Shown here in pieces: positions 44,138 to 53,444 of a stretch of 64,000 nucleotides of DNA. Below the pieces are notes generated by a model that did no database searches, was not told where the DNA came from, and saw nothing but the letters and a program-made list of their open reading frames with translations. Position 1 is the first letter of the stretch. Each line of letters opens with the position of its first letter. The position numbers were made by a program, and so were the translations under genes. This DNA comes from Bacteriovorax sp037444575 (GTDB lineage Bacteria; Bdellovibrionota; Bacteriovoracia; Bacteriovoracales; Bacteriovoracaceae), in NCBI GenBank assembly GCA_037444575.1, contig JBBIME010000004.1, forward strand, positions 124,001-188,000, read 5' to 3'.

Positions 44138-45499
44138 ATGAAGAAAAATATCACATCAAACTTTTTCCCTAAGCGTCTGTCAGAAGGGTTAGATTTTCTT
44201 TTACCAAGAGATTTCAAAGACAACGTATCGCTAAACTTCTATTATCGCGCCCGGATCTTTGTGGCCATTAATCTCATCTGTGCATGCTTTACACTCATCG
44301 CTTTTATATTAAGTATTACATTCGTACATCGCTCTAACATTCCCAAGGTTGGGATTGGACTAGGAACATTTTACCTATTTATAAATCTTGCATACATTAA
44401 GAGATTAAAAAGTAATTTTGAAAAAACATTTCTATATTCTGCGATTCTTCAAATAGTTTTGCTATCTTCAATTTCTTACATAGTCGCAACTTCAAAGTTG
44501 GGACTTGGAATATTTAGCAATGCCTGGCTTCTTCCAGTTATCTTAATGATCACATTTTACTTCAACAAAAAAGTAAGCCTAATAGTGTACTTTGTATTTA
44601 TTACTACTTTTATTATTTTTGTTGGAGTTGAATACAAGAATTTGTTTTTGCCGATTTTGCACGTACCAAACTTTGATAAAATTTATGTCGCTGGGGTTGT
44701 CATAAATTTTGTCGGAGTTTTTGCAATCGCATGGATATTTTCTTTATTGATGGAGCAACTTCAAGCAGAAATTTCGAATCATCGAGAGCTCTTAATTGCG
44801 GGTGCCAAATTTAACTCCCTTGGACAAATGGCCAGCACACTCGCTCATGACATTAATAATCCGCTTTTTTCACTCCAGGCGAGATTGCATCTAATCAGAA
44901 GTCTACTGAGTCGTGATCAACTTGACATCAATCGATGCGATGAAATCATTGAAGAAGCTGAACAAATTATTGTTAAACTATCCTCAATTGCTAAAGGAAT
45001 TAGTGCCTATGCTCGAGAGGGAAGAGTTGATGAAATGATTGTTGTGAGTGCAAGTGAATTGATAAAAAATAATTTGGCCATTGCGAGTGATCGAATCGAG
45101 AAAAACGGTATTGCATTAAAGTCATTTTATGAATGCAATGATCAGATTATTTGCCATCCATCATTTTTATCCCAAGTCATCCTCAATTTAATCAACAATA
45201 GCATTGATGCTTTAGAAGGGAGCAATTTCAAAGAAATTTCAGTCCTGGTGAAAAAAGAAGAAGATAACGTCTGTATATCTGTCATTGACTCTGGTCCAGG
45301 AATTCCATCAGAATATGCTGATCAAATTTTTAAGCCATTTTTTACGACTAAAACCCTTAACAAAGGGACAGGTCTGGGCCTTTCAATTTCAGAGGGACTC
45401 GTCGTACTCCATCAAGGAAGTCTCACATATGAGCGCTTAAACAATCTGACTCATTTTAAAGTCACTATTCCTCATGCTGATTCTCAAATGTCAGACTAA
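44138..45499 (+). CDS. Membrane sensor histidine kinase
   Basis: Protein of 453 residues starting at the ATG at 44138; a TTG three codons earlier is less likely. Six hydrophobic segments between 40 and 205 form an MASE-like membrane sensor without a clear periplasmic domain. The kinase core follows: phospho-acceptor H237 in MASTLAHDINNPL, N-box VILNLINNSIDAL near 345, G1 DSGPGIP, F-box FKPFFTTK and G2 GTGLGLSIS. It is an HWE-free, NtrB-like HPK4-type kinase (DINNPL). No response regulator is adjacent, so it is an orphan kinase; the single receiver at 59044 is a distant candidate partner. Confidence 0.88.
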   Translation: MKKNITSNFFPKRLSEGLDFLLPRDFKDNVSLNFYYRARIFVAINLICACFTLIAFILSITFVHRSNIPKVGIGLGTFYLFINLAYIKRLKSNFEKTFLYSAILQIVLLSSISYIVATSKLGLGIFSNAWLLPVILMITFYFNKKVSLIVYFVFITTFIIFVGVEYKNLFLPILHVPNFDKIYVAGVVINFVGVFAIAWIFSLLMEQLQAEISNHRELLIAGAKFNSLGQMASTLAHDINNPLFSLQARLHLIRSLLSRDQLDINRCDEIIEEAEQIIVKLSSIAKGISAYAREGRVDEMIVVSASELIKNNLAIASDRIEKNGIALKSFYECNDQIICHPSFLSQVILNLINNSIDALEGSNFKEISVLVKKEEDNVCISVIDSGPGIPSEYADQIFKPFFTTKTLNKGTGLGLSISEGLVVLHQGSLTYERLNNLTHFKVTIPHADSQMSD

Positions 45500-45503
45500 T
45501 AAT

Positions 45504-46331
45504 TTATTGATTCAATTTTTCCGAGAGTTTCATCGCCAAGTTTGGTGAGGCGTACTTCAAGAAGGTAATTGGATTAATAATCTTATCAAAATGCTTTGAA
45601 GATTTTGAAAAGAAGTATGATGAGACATCAGAGTCTTTTAAAAAGATTGTATGTCCCTTACTCGAAAATTTTCTAGAAACATATTCTGAATCTAAAAAAC
45701 ACACTTCTCGGATCATAAAGTTTTTTGCAACGTAAATGATAATGCAATAATCAGAAAGATCGACAAGCGTCTTTTTGATCTTCACTCCCTTAGGAGAAGA
45801 GGCATCACTCCACTCGACCTGCACTTCAACTCTTTTCCCATCACCCATCACAAAATCAAATCCACGTTGGGAAGTTGATTTCACTTGTTTTAATCCAAAA
45901 ATACACTTGGCGTACCATTCCCCCAATTGAGTTGGAAGATTCTTTCCATTTAAAAGAATCTGTTCATGGGCCAGCACTTCATAAGATTTGTGAACAAGAC
46001 CAATTTGATCAAGGATCAATTTATTATTTGGTACATAAACAATAGAGATTTTTTTTGCATCTCTTCGAAGCAGTTTTTTTGAAAACTGTTTTTCATACCA
46101 ATTTTGAAAATTGTCATTGTTTGAAAGTTCCAGCGAATCATAAACGAAGCCGATTTTTAAAAGGGAGTTAATATCCTTAAAATCTGGCAAGCGCTTCTGA
46201 ATGTATTTAAGTGGTGCAAAATCCGTACGCCCTTCGCTCATGACAAAGTATTCATCTTTGTCATAGTCGCTACTTCCATGCGTACTAGACGAGAAGAGCT
46301 TAATCTCTTCGTTTAATTTTTCGATATTCAT
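45504..46331 (-). CDS. Possible PD-(D/E)XK nuclease-like protein
   Basis: Protein of 275 residues with no signal peptide. The central part has a restriction-endonuclease-like pattern: E138 in GEWYA, D159 in RGFDFV, then E169-V-Q171 in VEVQVEWSD on the next strand, followed by VDLSDYCIIIYVAKNF. This matches D-(x)n-E-x-Q/K nucleases, with Gln in place of Lys, as in some restriction and repair enzymes. The flanking thirds are unrecognised. No methyltransferase partner is adjacent. It lies 51 bases downstream of the acyl-CoA dehydrogenase gene. Alternative: an unrelated cytosolic protein. Confidence 0.4.
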   Translation of the reverse strand: MNIEKLNEEIKLFSSSTHGSSDYDKDEYFVMSEGRTDFAPLKYIQKRLPDFKDINSLLKIGFVYDSLELSNNDNFQNWYEKQFSKKLLRRDAKKISIVYVPNNKLILDQIGLVHKSYEVLAHEQILLNGKNLPTQLGEWYAKCIFGLKQVKSTSQRGFDFVMGDGKRVEVQVEWSDASSPKGVKIKKTLVDLSDYCIIIYVAKNFMIREVCFLDSEYVSRKFSSKGHTIFLKDSDVSSYFFSKSSKHFDKIINPITFLKYASPNLAMKLSEKLNQ

Positions 46332-46382
46332 TTTTAGCTCAGTTTAAATTATTACAATTCTTTAATAGTGTAACATTTCTGG

Positions 46383-48095
46383 CTAAACTTTCAAATGCGA
46401 TAAGTCTTCGCTAAAACCGAGCATTGATTGCGACAATCCAACGTTTTTAACAAGTTGTTGTTGAACGAAAAACTTAAAGTCGATCATTTTACTCTGATAG
46501 TAGTCTTTTTCTTCTTGATTAGAAGCACTCGCCATCGCTTTAGATGCTTCGCAAGCTCCTTCAAGTAATAGCCATGAAGCAACTAAGTTTCCACTAAAAG
46601 AAAGAAATGAGGTCGCATGAAATAAAATGGCATCCATATTTCCAGCTTTGGCCTCTTTTCCAAATTTCTCTAGAATAGCTTGAGCTTTCTCTAAATTTTT
46701 TCCAATAAAGCCAAGCTCTTCTTTGAAAGCTTGCGCTTCTGGTTTACTCATTGCCTTTTGAATTTTTGCTCCAACGCCCATAAAAGTTTTGGCATTGTCT
46801 TTTAAAACTTTTCTCATCGTGAAATCGACTGCCTGGATTCCGTTTGTTCCTTCGTAAATTGTGGCAATTTTTAAATCGCGAGCGAATTGCTCAATTCCAT
46901 ACTCTGAGCAAAATCCATATCCACCGTGAGTTTGAATAGCATCAACAGCTACATTGAATCCCTCGTCTGAACAGTACGCTTTGCAAATTGGAGTTAGGAA
47001 TGCAATCTCATCGAGAACTGATTTATCACCTTCGTGAAGTTTATCGAAAAGATCAGCAGTATAAAGAATCAGTGATCTCATTGCTCGAGACATAGAACGC
47101 ATTTTTAAAAGTGTTCTTTTTACATCTGGGTGCTGATTTAATTCTTTCCCAAATTGCGATCTCTCATGAGCATATTGTTCAGTAAGCATATAAGCGAGAT
47201 TTGCCTGCGATTCACCTTGAACTCCGCATAGAAGACGAGCTTCATTCATCATGATGAACATATTCGTCATACCATCCAATTCTTTTCCAATAAGTACGCC
47301 TTGGCATGATCCATTAGCTCCAAATGTAAGTTCACAAGTTGCTTGCCCGTGAATCCCCATTTTCTCTTCTACTTTTGTACAGCGAACGTCATTAGCTGTT
47401 CCATCTTGTCTAAACTTAGGAACGATAAAGAGTGAAAGACCTTTTGTTCCCGCAGGCGCTCCAGGAGTGCGCGCTAGAACCAAGTGAATAATATTTTGAT
47501 AGAGATCGTTATCTCCTGAAGAAATAAAAATTTTAATTCCTTTAATATTAAATGTTCCGTCACCATTTGGAGTTGCTGTTGTGATTGCTGCACCAACATC
47601 ACTCCCTGCACCTGGCTCAGTTAAACACATTGTTCCGCCCCATTCACCAGTCATCATTTTTGGAACAATTGATTCGATTTGATCTTGAGAGCCGACTTTT
47701 AAAATAACGTCCATTGCTCCACGAGTAAGTCCCGGGTACATAGCAAACGAAACATTGGCGCCATTCATGATTGACTGACAAGCAAGAGAAACAGTGTGAG
47801 GTGTTGGCATTCCCCCAATCTCTTCAGGATAACCAATTCCATACCAGCCATTTTCATAATATTTTTTCATTGGCGAATGAAAAGAAGGTGGGATTGTCAC
47901 TTTGCCATCTTTTAAATGAACCCCTTCTTGATCGCCGATAGTTCTAGTCGGGTAAATTTCTTTCTCAATAAACTTATTGCACTCATTGATGATATCTTTC
48001 ATGTCATTTTCAGCAGTGCCAGTGTGGTTTTGAATTTTTAAAACATTGAATAAGTTGAAATAAATATCACGTAGATCTGTTTTAAATTGGGCCAT
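46383..48095 (-). CDS. Acyl-CoA dehydrogenase
   Basis: FAD enzyme of 570 residues that oxidises acyl-CoA to enoyl-CoA in beta-oxidation, of the long type with an extra C-terminal domain. Seen: MCLTEPGAGSDVGAA near 155 (flavin/substrate loop), KIFISSGDND, ANLAYMLTEQYAHERSQFG near 300, IQTHGGYGFCSEYGIEQFARD near 400 and IYEGTNGIQAVDF, which supplies the catalytic Glu context. No electron-transfer flavoprotein genes are nearby. It starts 165 bases downstream of the minus-strand lipoprotein gene and has its own unit. Confidence 0.93.
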   Translation of the reverse strand: MAQFKTDLRDIYFNLFNVLKIQNHTGTAENDMKDIINECNKFIEKEIYPTRTIGDQEGVHLKDGKVTIPPSFHSPMKKYYENGWYGIGYPEEIGGMPTPHTVSLACQSIMNGANVSFAMYPGLTRGAMDVILKVGSQDQIESIVPKMMTGEWGGTMCLTEPGAGSDVGAAITTATPNGDGTFNIKGIKIFISSGDNDLYQNIIHLVLARTPGAPAGTKGLSLFIVPKFRQDGTANDVRCTKVEEKMGIHGQATCELTFGANGSCQGVLIGKELDGMTNMFIMMNEARLLCGVQGESQANLAYMLTEQYAHERSQFGKELNQHPDVKRTLLKMRSMSRAMRSLILYTADLFDKLHEGDKSVLDEIAFLTPICKAYCSDEGFNVAVDAIQTHGGYGFCSEYGIEQFARDLKIATIYEGTNGIQAVDFTMRKVLKDNAKTFMGVGAKIQKAMSKPEAQAFKEELGFIGKNLEKAQAILEKFGKEAKAGNMDAILFHATSFLSFSGNLVASWLLLEGACEASKAMASASNQEEKDYYQSKMIDFKFFVQQQLVKNVGLSQSMLGFSEDLSHLKV

Positions 48096-48184
48096 GAGAT
48101 ACCGTCCTTAAATTTTAGATGGGAGTGTTAAAATTAATACAACTTAATTATAGATCAAAGGCCACAAAATAAAAGAGGGCAAAA

Positions 48185-48225
48185 ATAAAAAAGGCCGATC
48201 TAGTGGGGGGACACAGAACGGCCTT
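48185..48225 (-). terminator. Intrinsic terminator after the first small lipoprotein gene
   Basis: On the minus strand AAGGCCG (48225-48219) pairs with CGGCCTT (48197-48191) around a 21-base loop and is followed by TTTTATTTTT. It ends transcription from the lipoprotein genes before the acyl-CoA dehydrogenase gene. Confidence 0.8.
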
Positions 48226-48261
48226 GGGGCACGAGATTGATATTTTATGTATGATTTCTAT

Positions 48262-48849
48262 CTAATAAACTGAGTATCCAGAGAAAGTATAATCAAAAGT
48301 TCTAATTACGCCTGTTGCAAGAGTCTTTTTAACGACCGGATTTGCTGACATCGGCAATCTAAAGTCGATAGTGTAAACATCTCCATTCGCTGTCTTGATA
48401 TATAATTGTTTTCTATCAAGGCTGTTTGAGTATTGAGCTTGTTGCCCAATTATAGAAAGTAATTCATTTTTCTTAGAAGCTAAGTTTTCTGTTGAGTGAA
48501 TAACGTTTACGGTGTCATAGCTTCCGTAGTTCGTATTTGTTGATGAGACTCCTGAACATGTATAGTATGTTAAGAATCCACCGAGTGCTGTTTTCAATGC
48601 GCAACCGCTTCCCGCTGTTGACCCTATGTAATTTAAATATCTGTATGTTTCAGAATCAGCTCTTGCTGCTCCGAAAGCGTTGTTGTTTACGTCAGTGATG
48701 TAGCTAGTAAGAGGGACTCTTCCCCATTGATCAAGTCCAGCTGTTAGTGCTGATGAATTTCCATTTGTTCCAAGAGAAGAAACTGAATTATTTTTTCCGC
48801 ATGAAGCGAGTGCTGTTAAAATCATTAATGAGACTAATAATTTTTTCAT
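48262..48849 (-). CDS. Small lipoprotein, tandem paralogue A
   Basis: Lipoprotein of 195 residues: MKKLLVSLMILTALASCGK has a perfect lipobox (LASC, Cys17), followed by a Ser/Gly/Asn-rich linker. The mature part has two cysteines (SGCALK and YTCSG) and a strand-rich C-terminus (VYTIDFRLPMSANPV). The neighbour at 48926 has a nearly identical signal and the same layout and ending, so the two are tandem duplicates. Function unknown; surface or periplasmic. Confidence 0.6.
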   Translation of the reverse strand: MKKLLVSLMILTALASCGKNNSVSSLGTNGNSSALTAGLDQWGRVPLTSYITDVNNNAFGAARADSETYRYLNYIGSTAGSGCALKTALGGFLTYYTCSGVSSTNTNYGSYDTVNVIHSTENLASKKNELLSIIGQQAQYSNSLDRKQLYIKTANGDVYTIDFRLPMSANPVVKKTLATGVIRTFDYTFSGYSVY

Positions 48850-48876
48850 AACGGACTCCAGGTTTTCTTAGATAAA

Positions 48877-48897
48877 GAGGGAACCAGTGGTTCCCTC
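48877..48897 (-). terminator. Hairpin between the paired lipoprotein genes
   Basis: GAGGGAACCA (48877-48886) and TGGTTCCCTC (48888-48897) form an almost perfect 21-base palindrome. Read on the minus strand it is followed by TTTATC, so it is probably a terminator or partial terminator separating the two paralogues. Confidence 0.6.
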
Positions 48898-48925
48898 AAA
48901 TATTTCTTGTGCAATTTTTTTAATC

Positions 48926-49456
48926 TTACATTCCATAGCCGAAGAATTCAGTCGAAGTGCTGTCTTGAATTTGAGTAGGCTGCGCTTGAATTGGAAGGCT
49001 CAAGTCAAAGATATAAAGCTTGGCATCTGTTGTGTAGATATAAACCGCAGAACCATTTTGTTGAATTCTGCTGCTCTTATTTACGATCGCCATCAACTCA
49101 GCTTGCTTGCTAGCAATGTTCACTGAAGAGTTTACGACTTGTCTCGAAATTGTCGCAGATGATGTATTTGACGAACAAACATAAAAGATTGTCCATTTTG
49201 TTTGACACGAGCTCGCAGCGTTTGCAGCTTTAAAATAGTAATAAGTTAAGTTAGGTTGATTAGCGAGCATTTGAGCCCAGCTAACACCAAAGTTACTTGA
49301 ATAATTTGTAATCATAGAAGCAAGATTGCTGGCGTTTGCAGTTGCACTTGTCAACGCTGTTGTAGATGATCCTGGAGCTCCACTACTGACTGAATTATTT
49401 TTTCCACATGAAGCAAGTGTTGTTAAAACCATTAAAGCTACTAATAATTTTTTCAT
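48926..49456 (-). CDS. Small lipoprotein, tandem paralogue B
   Basis: Lipoprotein of 176 residues starting at 49456, where AAGGAGGACGTT gives an ideal ribosome-binding site; the longer frame from 49615 is artefactual. Signal MKKLLVALMVLTTLASCGK (Cys17) and the following NNSVSS are shared with paralogue A. The mature parts have diverged but keep two cysteines (SSCQTK and YVCSS) and a C-terminus of the form LYIFDLSLPIQAQPT. The strong ribosome-binding site suggests abundant expression. Confidence 0.62.
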   Translation of the reverse strand: MKKLLVALMVLTTLASCGKNNSVSSGAPGSSTTALTSATANASNLASMITNYSSNFGVSWAQMLANQPNLTYYYFKAANAASSCQTKWTIFYVCSSNTSSATISRQVVNSSVNIASKQAELMAIVNKSSRIQQNGSAVYIYTTDAKLYIFDLSLPIQAQPTQIQDSTSTEFFGYGM

Positions 49457-49666
49457 AACGTCCTCCTTAAAGGCGTAGTTAAATTTAAGTCGTTTGCTGT
49501 TATATAAAGCAACGAGTGTGCCAAAGTTGAGGTCTATGTGCTGGTCATGAAAATAAGTGGTTATCAAAGGGATTAAGAGAGTGCCTGAAGATCTTACATA
49601 CACCTGTCTAAACATTAGACGATTTTTGCGAGTTTTTTCATTTAGAGTGTTTAAAGAATTAGCAGC

Positions 49667-50090
49667 TTAAATGCCCAGGTATTGGATGCCTTTATAATGA
49701 ATCTCTCCAGGGTGAAGAATCTGATAGAGATCTCGCTGTAATGATCTAAAATAAACACTTTGATTGATATCTGCCCAAATCTTCTTTGCCTCTTTTGGGT
49801 AAAGTTGATTCAGTCTTGTTTCGGCAATGATGGAGTTAAAAGGATCGATAATCGATTTCGTTCTATGATGCTTAATCCCGTTGTGAAAAATATAGTGGAG
49901 TACAATTTTCAACTCTCTTGGAGATGATATCTGCCTTATTTGCTCGAACCTTTATTGTTAGATGAAGAGAGCAAGGCTTTTGAATCCTTGGTCTTGATAT
50001 ATGCCTAATTCCTTTATCGTGAATAGCTTTCCTCCCCGCTCTTCTCGGATTTGTTAAACTTAATTGAGTATTTTTTCTTAATTTCTTCAT
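49667..50090 (-). pseudogene. Broken Y1/RAYT-type transposase, internal deletion and frameshift
   Basis: Two overlapping frames make one gene remnant. The first (start 50090 with AGGAG) reads GRKAIHDKGIRHISRPRIQK and SLHLTIKVRANKADIISKR, the N-terminus of the Y1 transposase family (REP-associated tyrosine transposase type). At about 49910 the sequence jumps to the C-terminal part in another frame: VLHYIFHNGIKHHRTKSIID through ILHPGEIHYKGI. The middle of the family, with the HUH metal site and catalytic Tyr, is gone. No terminal repeats were found. Known of the family: it moves REP-like hairpins; this copy must be inactive. Confidence 0.65.
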
Positions 50091-50220
50091 TGAAAGATCT
50101 CCTGGGAAGGAGAGCATTCAATTTAGGCAGATAAGCAATTCATAAGAGCAGTTGAAATCATTAATCAGAAAGAAGTAGAAGATCAAAAGTTGAGACTGCT
50201 GAATCAGGTTTGATTAAGGC

Positions 50221-50249
50221 AAAAAAAAGGGGAGCTTTCGCTCCCCTTT
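50221..50249 (-). terminator. Strong intrinsic terminator with GNRA loop
   Basis: On the minus strand AAAGGGGAGC (50249-50240), GAAA loop, GCTCCCCTTT (50235-50226), then a run of T. It ends the 50260-52413 transcript and isolates it from the transposase remnant. Confidence 0.93.
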
Positions 50250-50259
50250 CGAAGAAAGA

Positions 50260-52413
50260 TTACTTAATTTTTCCAGTGTTCGATAAATCGTTCAGAATTC
50301 TCATATAAGCCTTTTTCTTTCCAGCAAAGAAAAAGAAGTATGTTGGAAGAATGTCTTTATCTTTAGCCAACTCATGAGCAATTCTATCGTAGTTGTTAAC
50401 AGCATTAGTTGAATTGTTCCCTAGTTGCTTGTTAATTCTTAACATTCCCGCGATAGTTTGTTCTGGAGTCTTTTTCCATAGGTTGTTTCCTTTTCTATGG
50501 CTTTGTAGCTCTTGCTTATTAGTTGCAATGATCAACTTAGATACTTCAATTGCGCGATCTTCTTTTGAGATTGCTGCTGGAACAAATCCTTTATCGTTAA
50601 TTAATTGCGAGAAGTAATTAATAAGATCTCTTCTAGCATCAGATGATTGAATTGTTACATTTGAGCTTTCTAAAACAGTGTCACCTAATTTAAGAGTGAT
50701 CTTAGCATTGATTCCACCTTGGATTAATCTTAGAGGGTCAATGCTGTTAGCTTTTAGAGTGATCTTTGTTTCTTGACCAGCTACTAATTTACCAACGTTG
50801 ATTTCAGATACAACTTTTCCATCAATTGTTAAGTTAGCTGAAACGGATGCAGAAGTTTCTTTAATTGAAACGTTAGTTGCAACGATCGATACGTTTGCTA
50901 ATCCTCCAAGTGTATCAACTTCCGGAGAAAGAACATTTTCAAGTTTAACAACTTTAGTTACGTATTGATTGAAAGCAGCTGTTAGATTATTAACTTTTAG
51001 AACTAAATGAGCATCTGATCCAGACTCCAATCTGTTATCAATTGTTCCAACTGCTCCGTTAGAGTTAATTATTTTTGAAGAAAGTCCTTTTACAGATGAT
51101 TTAATTTCTTGAGAATCAAGAATGTCACCAGCTAATGAAGCAGTGATATCTGTTCCAACACCACCAACGTTCTTAACTTTAAATTTCAAGGCAACAGCTT
51201 CGCCTGGTTGAATGATCCCATCGTTATCTAGGCCAAGAAGTTCTAGGACCTGTCCATTTTCAAGTCCTGAAATTTCTAGCTTCGGATTTTTAGCGTAATC
51301 ATCAAATGTTATAGAGAATCCATTTTTAAATGAATTAACGTATGATTTTGTATAAGTCAGCTTTGCACTTTCTTCAAATTTTCTATTGAAAGCATTTACT
51401 AGCCCTTGTCCGAATGCAATTCTTTTCCCAAGTTGAGTACCAACTGCTGAACCTTGCATTACTCCAATATCTGCTGAACGTTTAAACTCTTTAGCGAAGT
51501 AGAAGTTAACGTAGTATCTATATCCTTCTCTAAATGCAGTTTGGAACACAGTTTGAAGATTAATTCTCGCGTTGTTTACATCGTTAACAACGATATTATT
51601 TAAAGCCTGGTAGCGAGGAAGAGTATCAACTGGTCTTGTTATCCACAATTGAAGAGCAAGGTTTGAATCATAATATCTATTTTTTTCAAAATTATATCTT
51701 CCATCATCTGTCCATAGGTCATACCAAGAACGTTGTTGTACTTCACCCCAAGTCTTAGAGTCATATGATGAGTACACTGGGAAGTTTCTGATGGAAAGTT
51801 GGCCAAGTTCTCTTTCGTCTCTATTGCTAATAACATCATCAATTGAAGTGACGACTCTTTCTCCTGCTGGCACCAATGAGTTATAAGCATTTCTCATTGG
51901 AGTGTATGCGCGAGCAATTGGATTGATCGCGGTGCTTGGAAGTGTATTTGTATCTACTGCTTTATTAAAACGAACTCTCGCTTCTGAAGCACCATCAAAA
52001 TTACCGTCGTTATTACCTTGAGTAATTCCATCCTGAAGGCCTGCTTCCATATATCGTCCGACAGACTCAATAGAGTTTTGTCCTTGTTCACGAGAAGTTA
52101 AATCACCTGAAGCGATATCATATGACTCTCTAAAGCCGTAAGCATACCCGCGAAGGAATCCTTCAATTGATCCATTTCCACCACCAAATCTTTCGGCCAT
52201 TCTTCGGGCATCATCAAGACCGTAATTACATGCTTTAAAAACATCAAATTTAGATGCAGCTGGAATCGTTTGATCTGTTGAAATCATCTTATCGCAATAT
52301 TCATATTGTCGTGGTTCTGTTTCATTGAAATTGATATCAAGACCATCGAGTGGCCCCATAGCATAGGAAGACGAGACAACTAACATTAGAAGTGAAGGAA
52401 TCATATTCTTCAT
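50260..52413 (-). CDS. Large exported protein with CARDB-like domain
   Basis: Protein of 717 residues with signal MKNMIPSLLMLVVSSSYA. Residues about 20-380 are helical and Gly/Asn/Arg-rich (GFLRGYAYGFRESYDIASGD, GITQGNNDGNFDGASEARV), repeatedly of a G-x-x-x-G-Y/F type. From about 385 two immunoglobulin-like beta domains follow; the first, LLGLDNDGIIQPGEAVALKF followed by KVKNVGGVGT, is of the CARDB/DUF11 kind. The C-terminal 120 residues are helical and basic. It stands alone with its own strong terminator. Likely a cell-surface or secreted structural protein; function unknown. Confidence 0.6.
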   Translation of the reverse strand: MKNMIPSLLMLVVSSSYAMGPLDGLDINFNETEPRQYEYCDKMISTDQTIPAASKFDVFKACNYGLDDARRMAERFGGGNGSIEGFLRGYAYGFRESYDIASGDLTSREQGQNSIESVGRYMEAGLQDGITQGNNDGNFDGASEARVRFNKAVDTNTLPSTAINPIARAYTPMRNAYNSLVPAGERVVTSIDDVISNRDERELGQLSIRNFPVYSSYDSKTWGEVQQRSWYDLWTDDGRYNFEKNRYYDSNLALQLWITRPVDTLPRYQALNNIVVNDVNNARINLQTVFQTAFREGYRYYVNFYFAKEFKRSADIGVMQGSAVGTQLGKRIAFGQGLVNAFNRKFEESAKLTYTKSYVNSFKNGFSITFDDYAKNPKLEISGLENGQVLELLGLDNDGIIQPGEAVALKFKVKNVGGVGTDITASLAGDILDSQEIKSSVKGLSSKIINSNGAVGTIDNRLESGSDAHLVLKVNNLTAAFNQYVTKVVKLENVLSPEVDTLGGLANVSIVATNVSIKETSASVSANLTIDGKVVSEINVGKLVAGQETKITLKANSIDPLRLIQGGINAKITLKLGDTVLESSNVTIQSSDARRDLINYFSQLINDKGFVPAAISKEDRAIEVSKLIIATNKQELQSHRKGNNLWKKTPEQTIAGMLRINKQLGNNSTNAVNNYDRIAHELAKDKDILPTYFFFFAGKKKAYMRILNDLSNTGKIK

Positions 52414-52506
52414 AAGAATTCTCCGTTGGGGGGTTTAAAAAGTTATCCATCGGAATATATCAGTTATTCGTTTGGCCAGGTGGGAAGGTGAAAAAATTAC
52501 AGAGCA

Positions 52507-53388
52507 CTATTTTTTTTGGAATAGACAAATCTTTAGCCCTTCTTCAGGATTTTTCTCCATTAAATGGAAAGCCGAAGGGATAATTTCTTGAAATTTAAAT
52601 TCTGGAGCATGCTCTAAAAAAAGATCTTTCAGAAAATCAGTTTTTAAATGAGGAGCATTTAGGCAGGCTAAAATGATAGCATCTTCACTCGTCAAATCTT
52701 TCATGCGTTTTATAATTTTATAATAGTCGCGCTCTACTTTAAAACTATCACCTTGATTCGTTGGAGGATCAATAATCACAATATCATAAGGCCCAAACTT
52801 TGCGACTTTGCTCCATGACTTCATAATATCGTAGGGAAGAAATTTAACTTTCTTTAGATCAATCTGATTTAAACGATGATTCTCCTCACCTGTGCTCAAG
52901 GCAGCTTTGCTCATGTCAAAATTTGCTACTCCGATCGCTCCCCCTTTTAAGGCGGCAACCGAAAGTGAGCATGTATAGGAGAATAAGTTCAATACTTTTT
53001 TATTTTGGGAATGTTTTAAAAGCCAATCTCTTCCCGTGGCCATATCAAGAAAAAATCCAATGTTTTGAGACGTTCCGAATTTTAAATTAAACTTTAGATT
53101 TTTTTCAATTGCAATCGCAACACTTGGAACAACTCCCTTTAATGCAAAAAGCTCAGGTCTAGGAAGATATCTTTTTTGAACAAGAATATTCTCTGCTGGA
53201 AATAAGGAGAGCTCAGAGAGCAGATCGGGAGATGCCTCTTTATAAAGAGTAATCAAAAGAGTTGGCGGATAATAATCAACAACGACATGTTCTAAGCCAG
53301 GATAGAGATTCCCTCGCCCATGAAAAAGGCGCGAGCAAGATCCCTCAGGAGAAAAATTTCCCTTGATAATTGAAAGAATGTTTTCCAT
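52507..53388 (-). CDS. RlmK/RlmI-like SAM-dependent RNA methyltransferase
   Basis: Methyltransferase of 293 residues. The SAM motif I is VLNLFSYTCSLSVAALKGGA near 130 (compare LNLFSYTGS of RlmK), the Asp of motif II is VANFDMSKAALSTGEENHRL, and the catalytic motif IVIIDPPTNQGDSF is near 206. The N-terminal part (CSRLFHGRGNLYPG) is not the PUA domain of RlmI. It resembles stand-alone relatives of the RlmK half (m7G2069 in E. coli), but the target base is not certain. The matching RlmL-type gene is at 42123, so the two halves that are fused in E. coli are far apart here. Confidence 0.75.
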   Translation of the reverse strand: MENILSIIKGNFSPEGSCSRLFHGRGNLYPGLEHVVVDYYPPTLLITLYKEASPDLLSELSLFPAENILVQKRYLPRPELFALKGVVPSVAIAIEKNLKFNLKFGTSQNIGFFLDMATGRDWLLKHSQNKKVLNLFSYTCSLSVAALKGGAIGVANFDMSKAALSTGEENHRLNQIDLKKVKFLPYDIMKSWSKVAKFGPYDIVIIDPPTNQGDSFKVERDYYKIIKRMKDLTSEDAIILACLNAPHLKTDFLKDLFLEHAPEFKFQEIIPSAFHLMEKNPEEGLKICLFQKK

Positions 53389-53410
53389 GAAACAGTTTTA
53401 ACAAACTTCT

Positions 53411-53436
53411 AATAAAAAGCCCAGATTTCTCTGGGC
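53411..53436 (-). terminator. Intrinsic terminator after the small exported gene
   Basis: On the minus strand GCCCAGA, GAAA loop, TCTGGGC (stem 53436-53419), followed by TTTTTATT. It ends transcription from 53909 before the RlmK-like gene. Confidence 0.9.
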
Positions 53437-53444
53437 CCCCAAAA

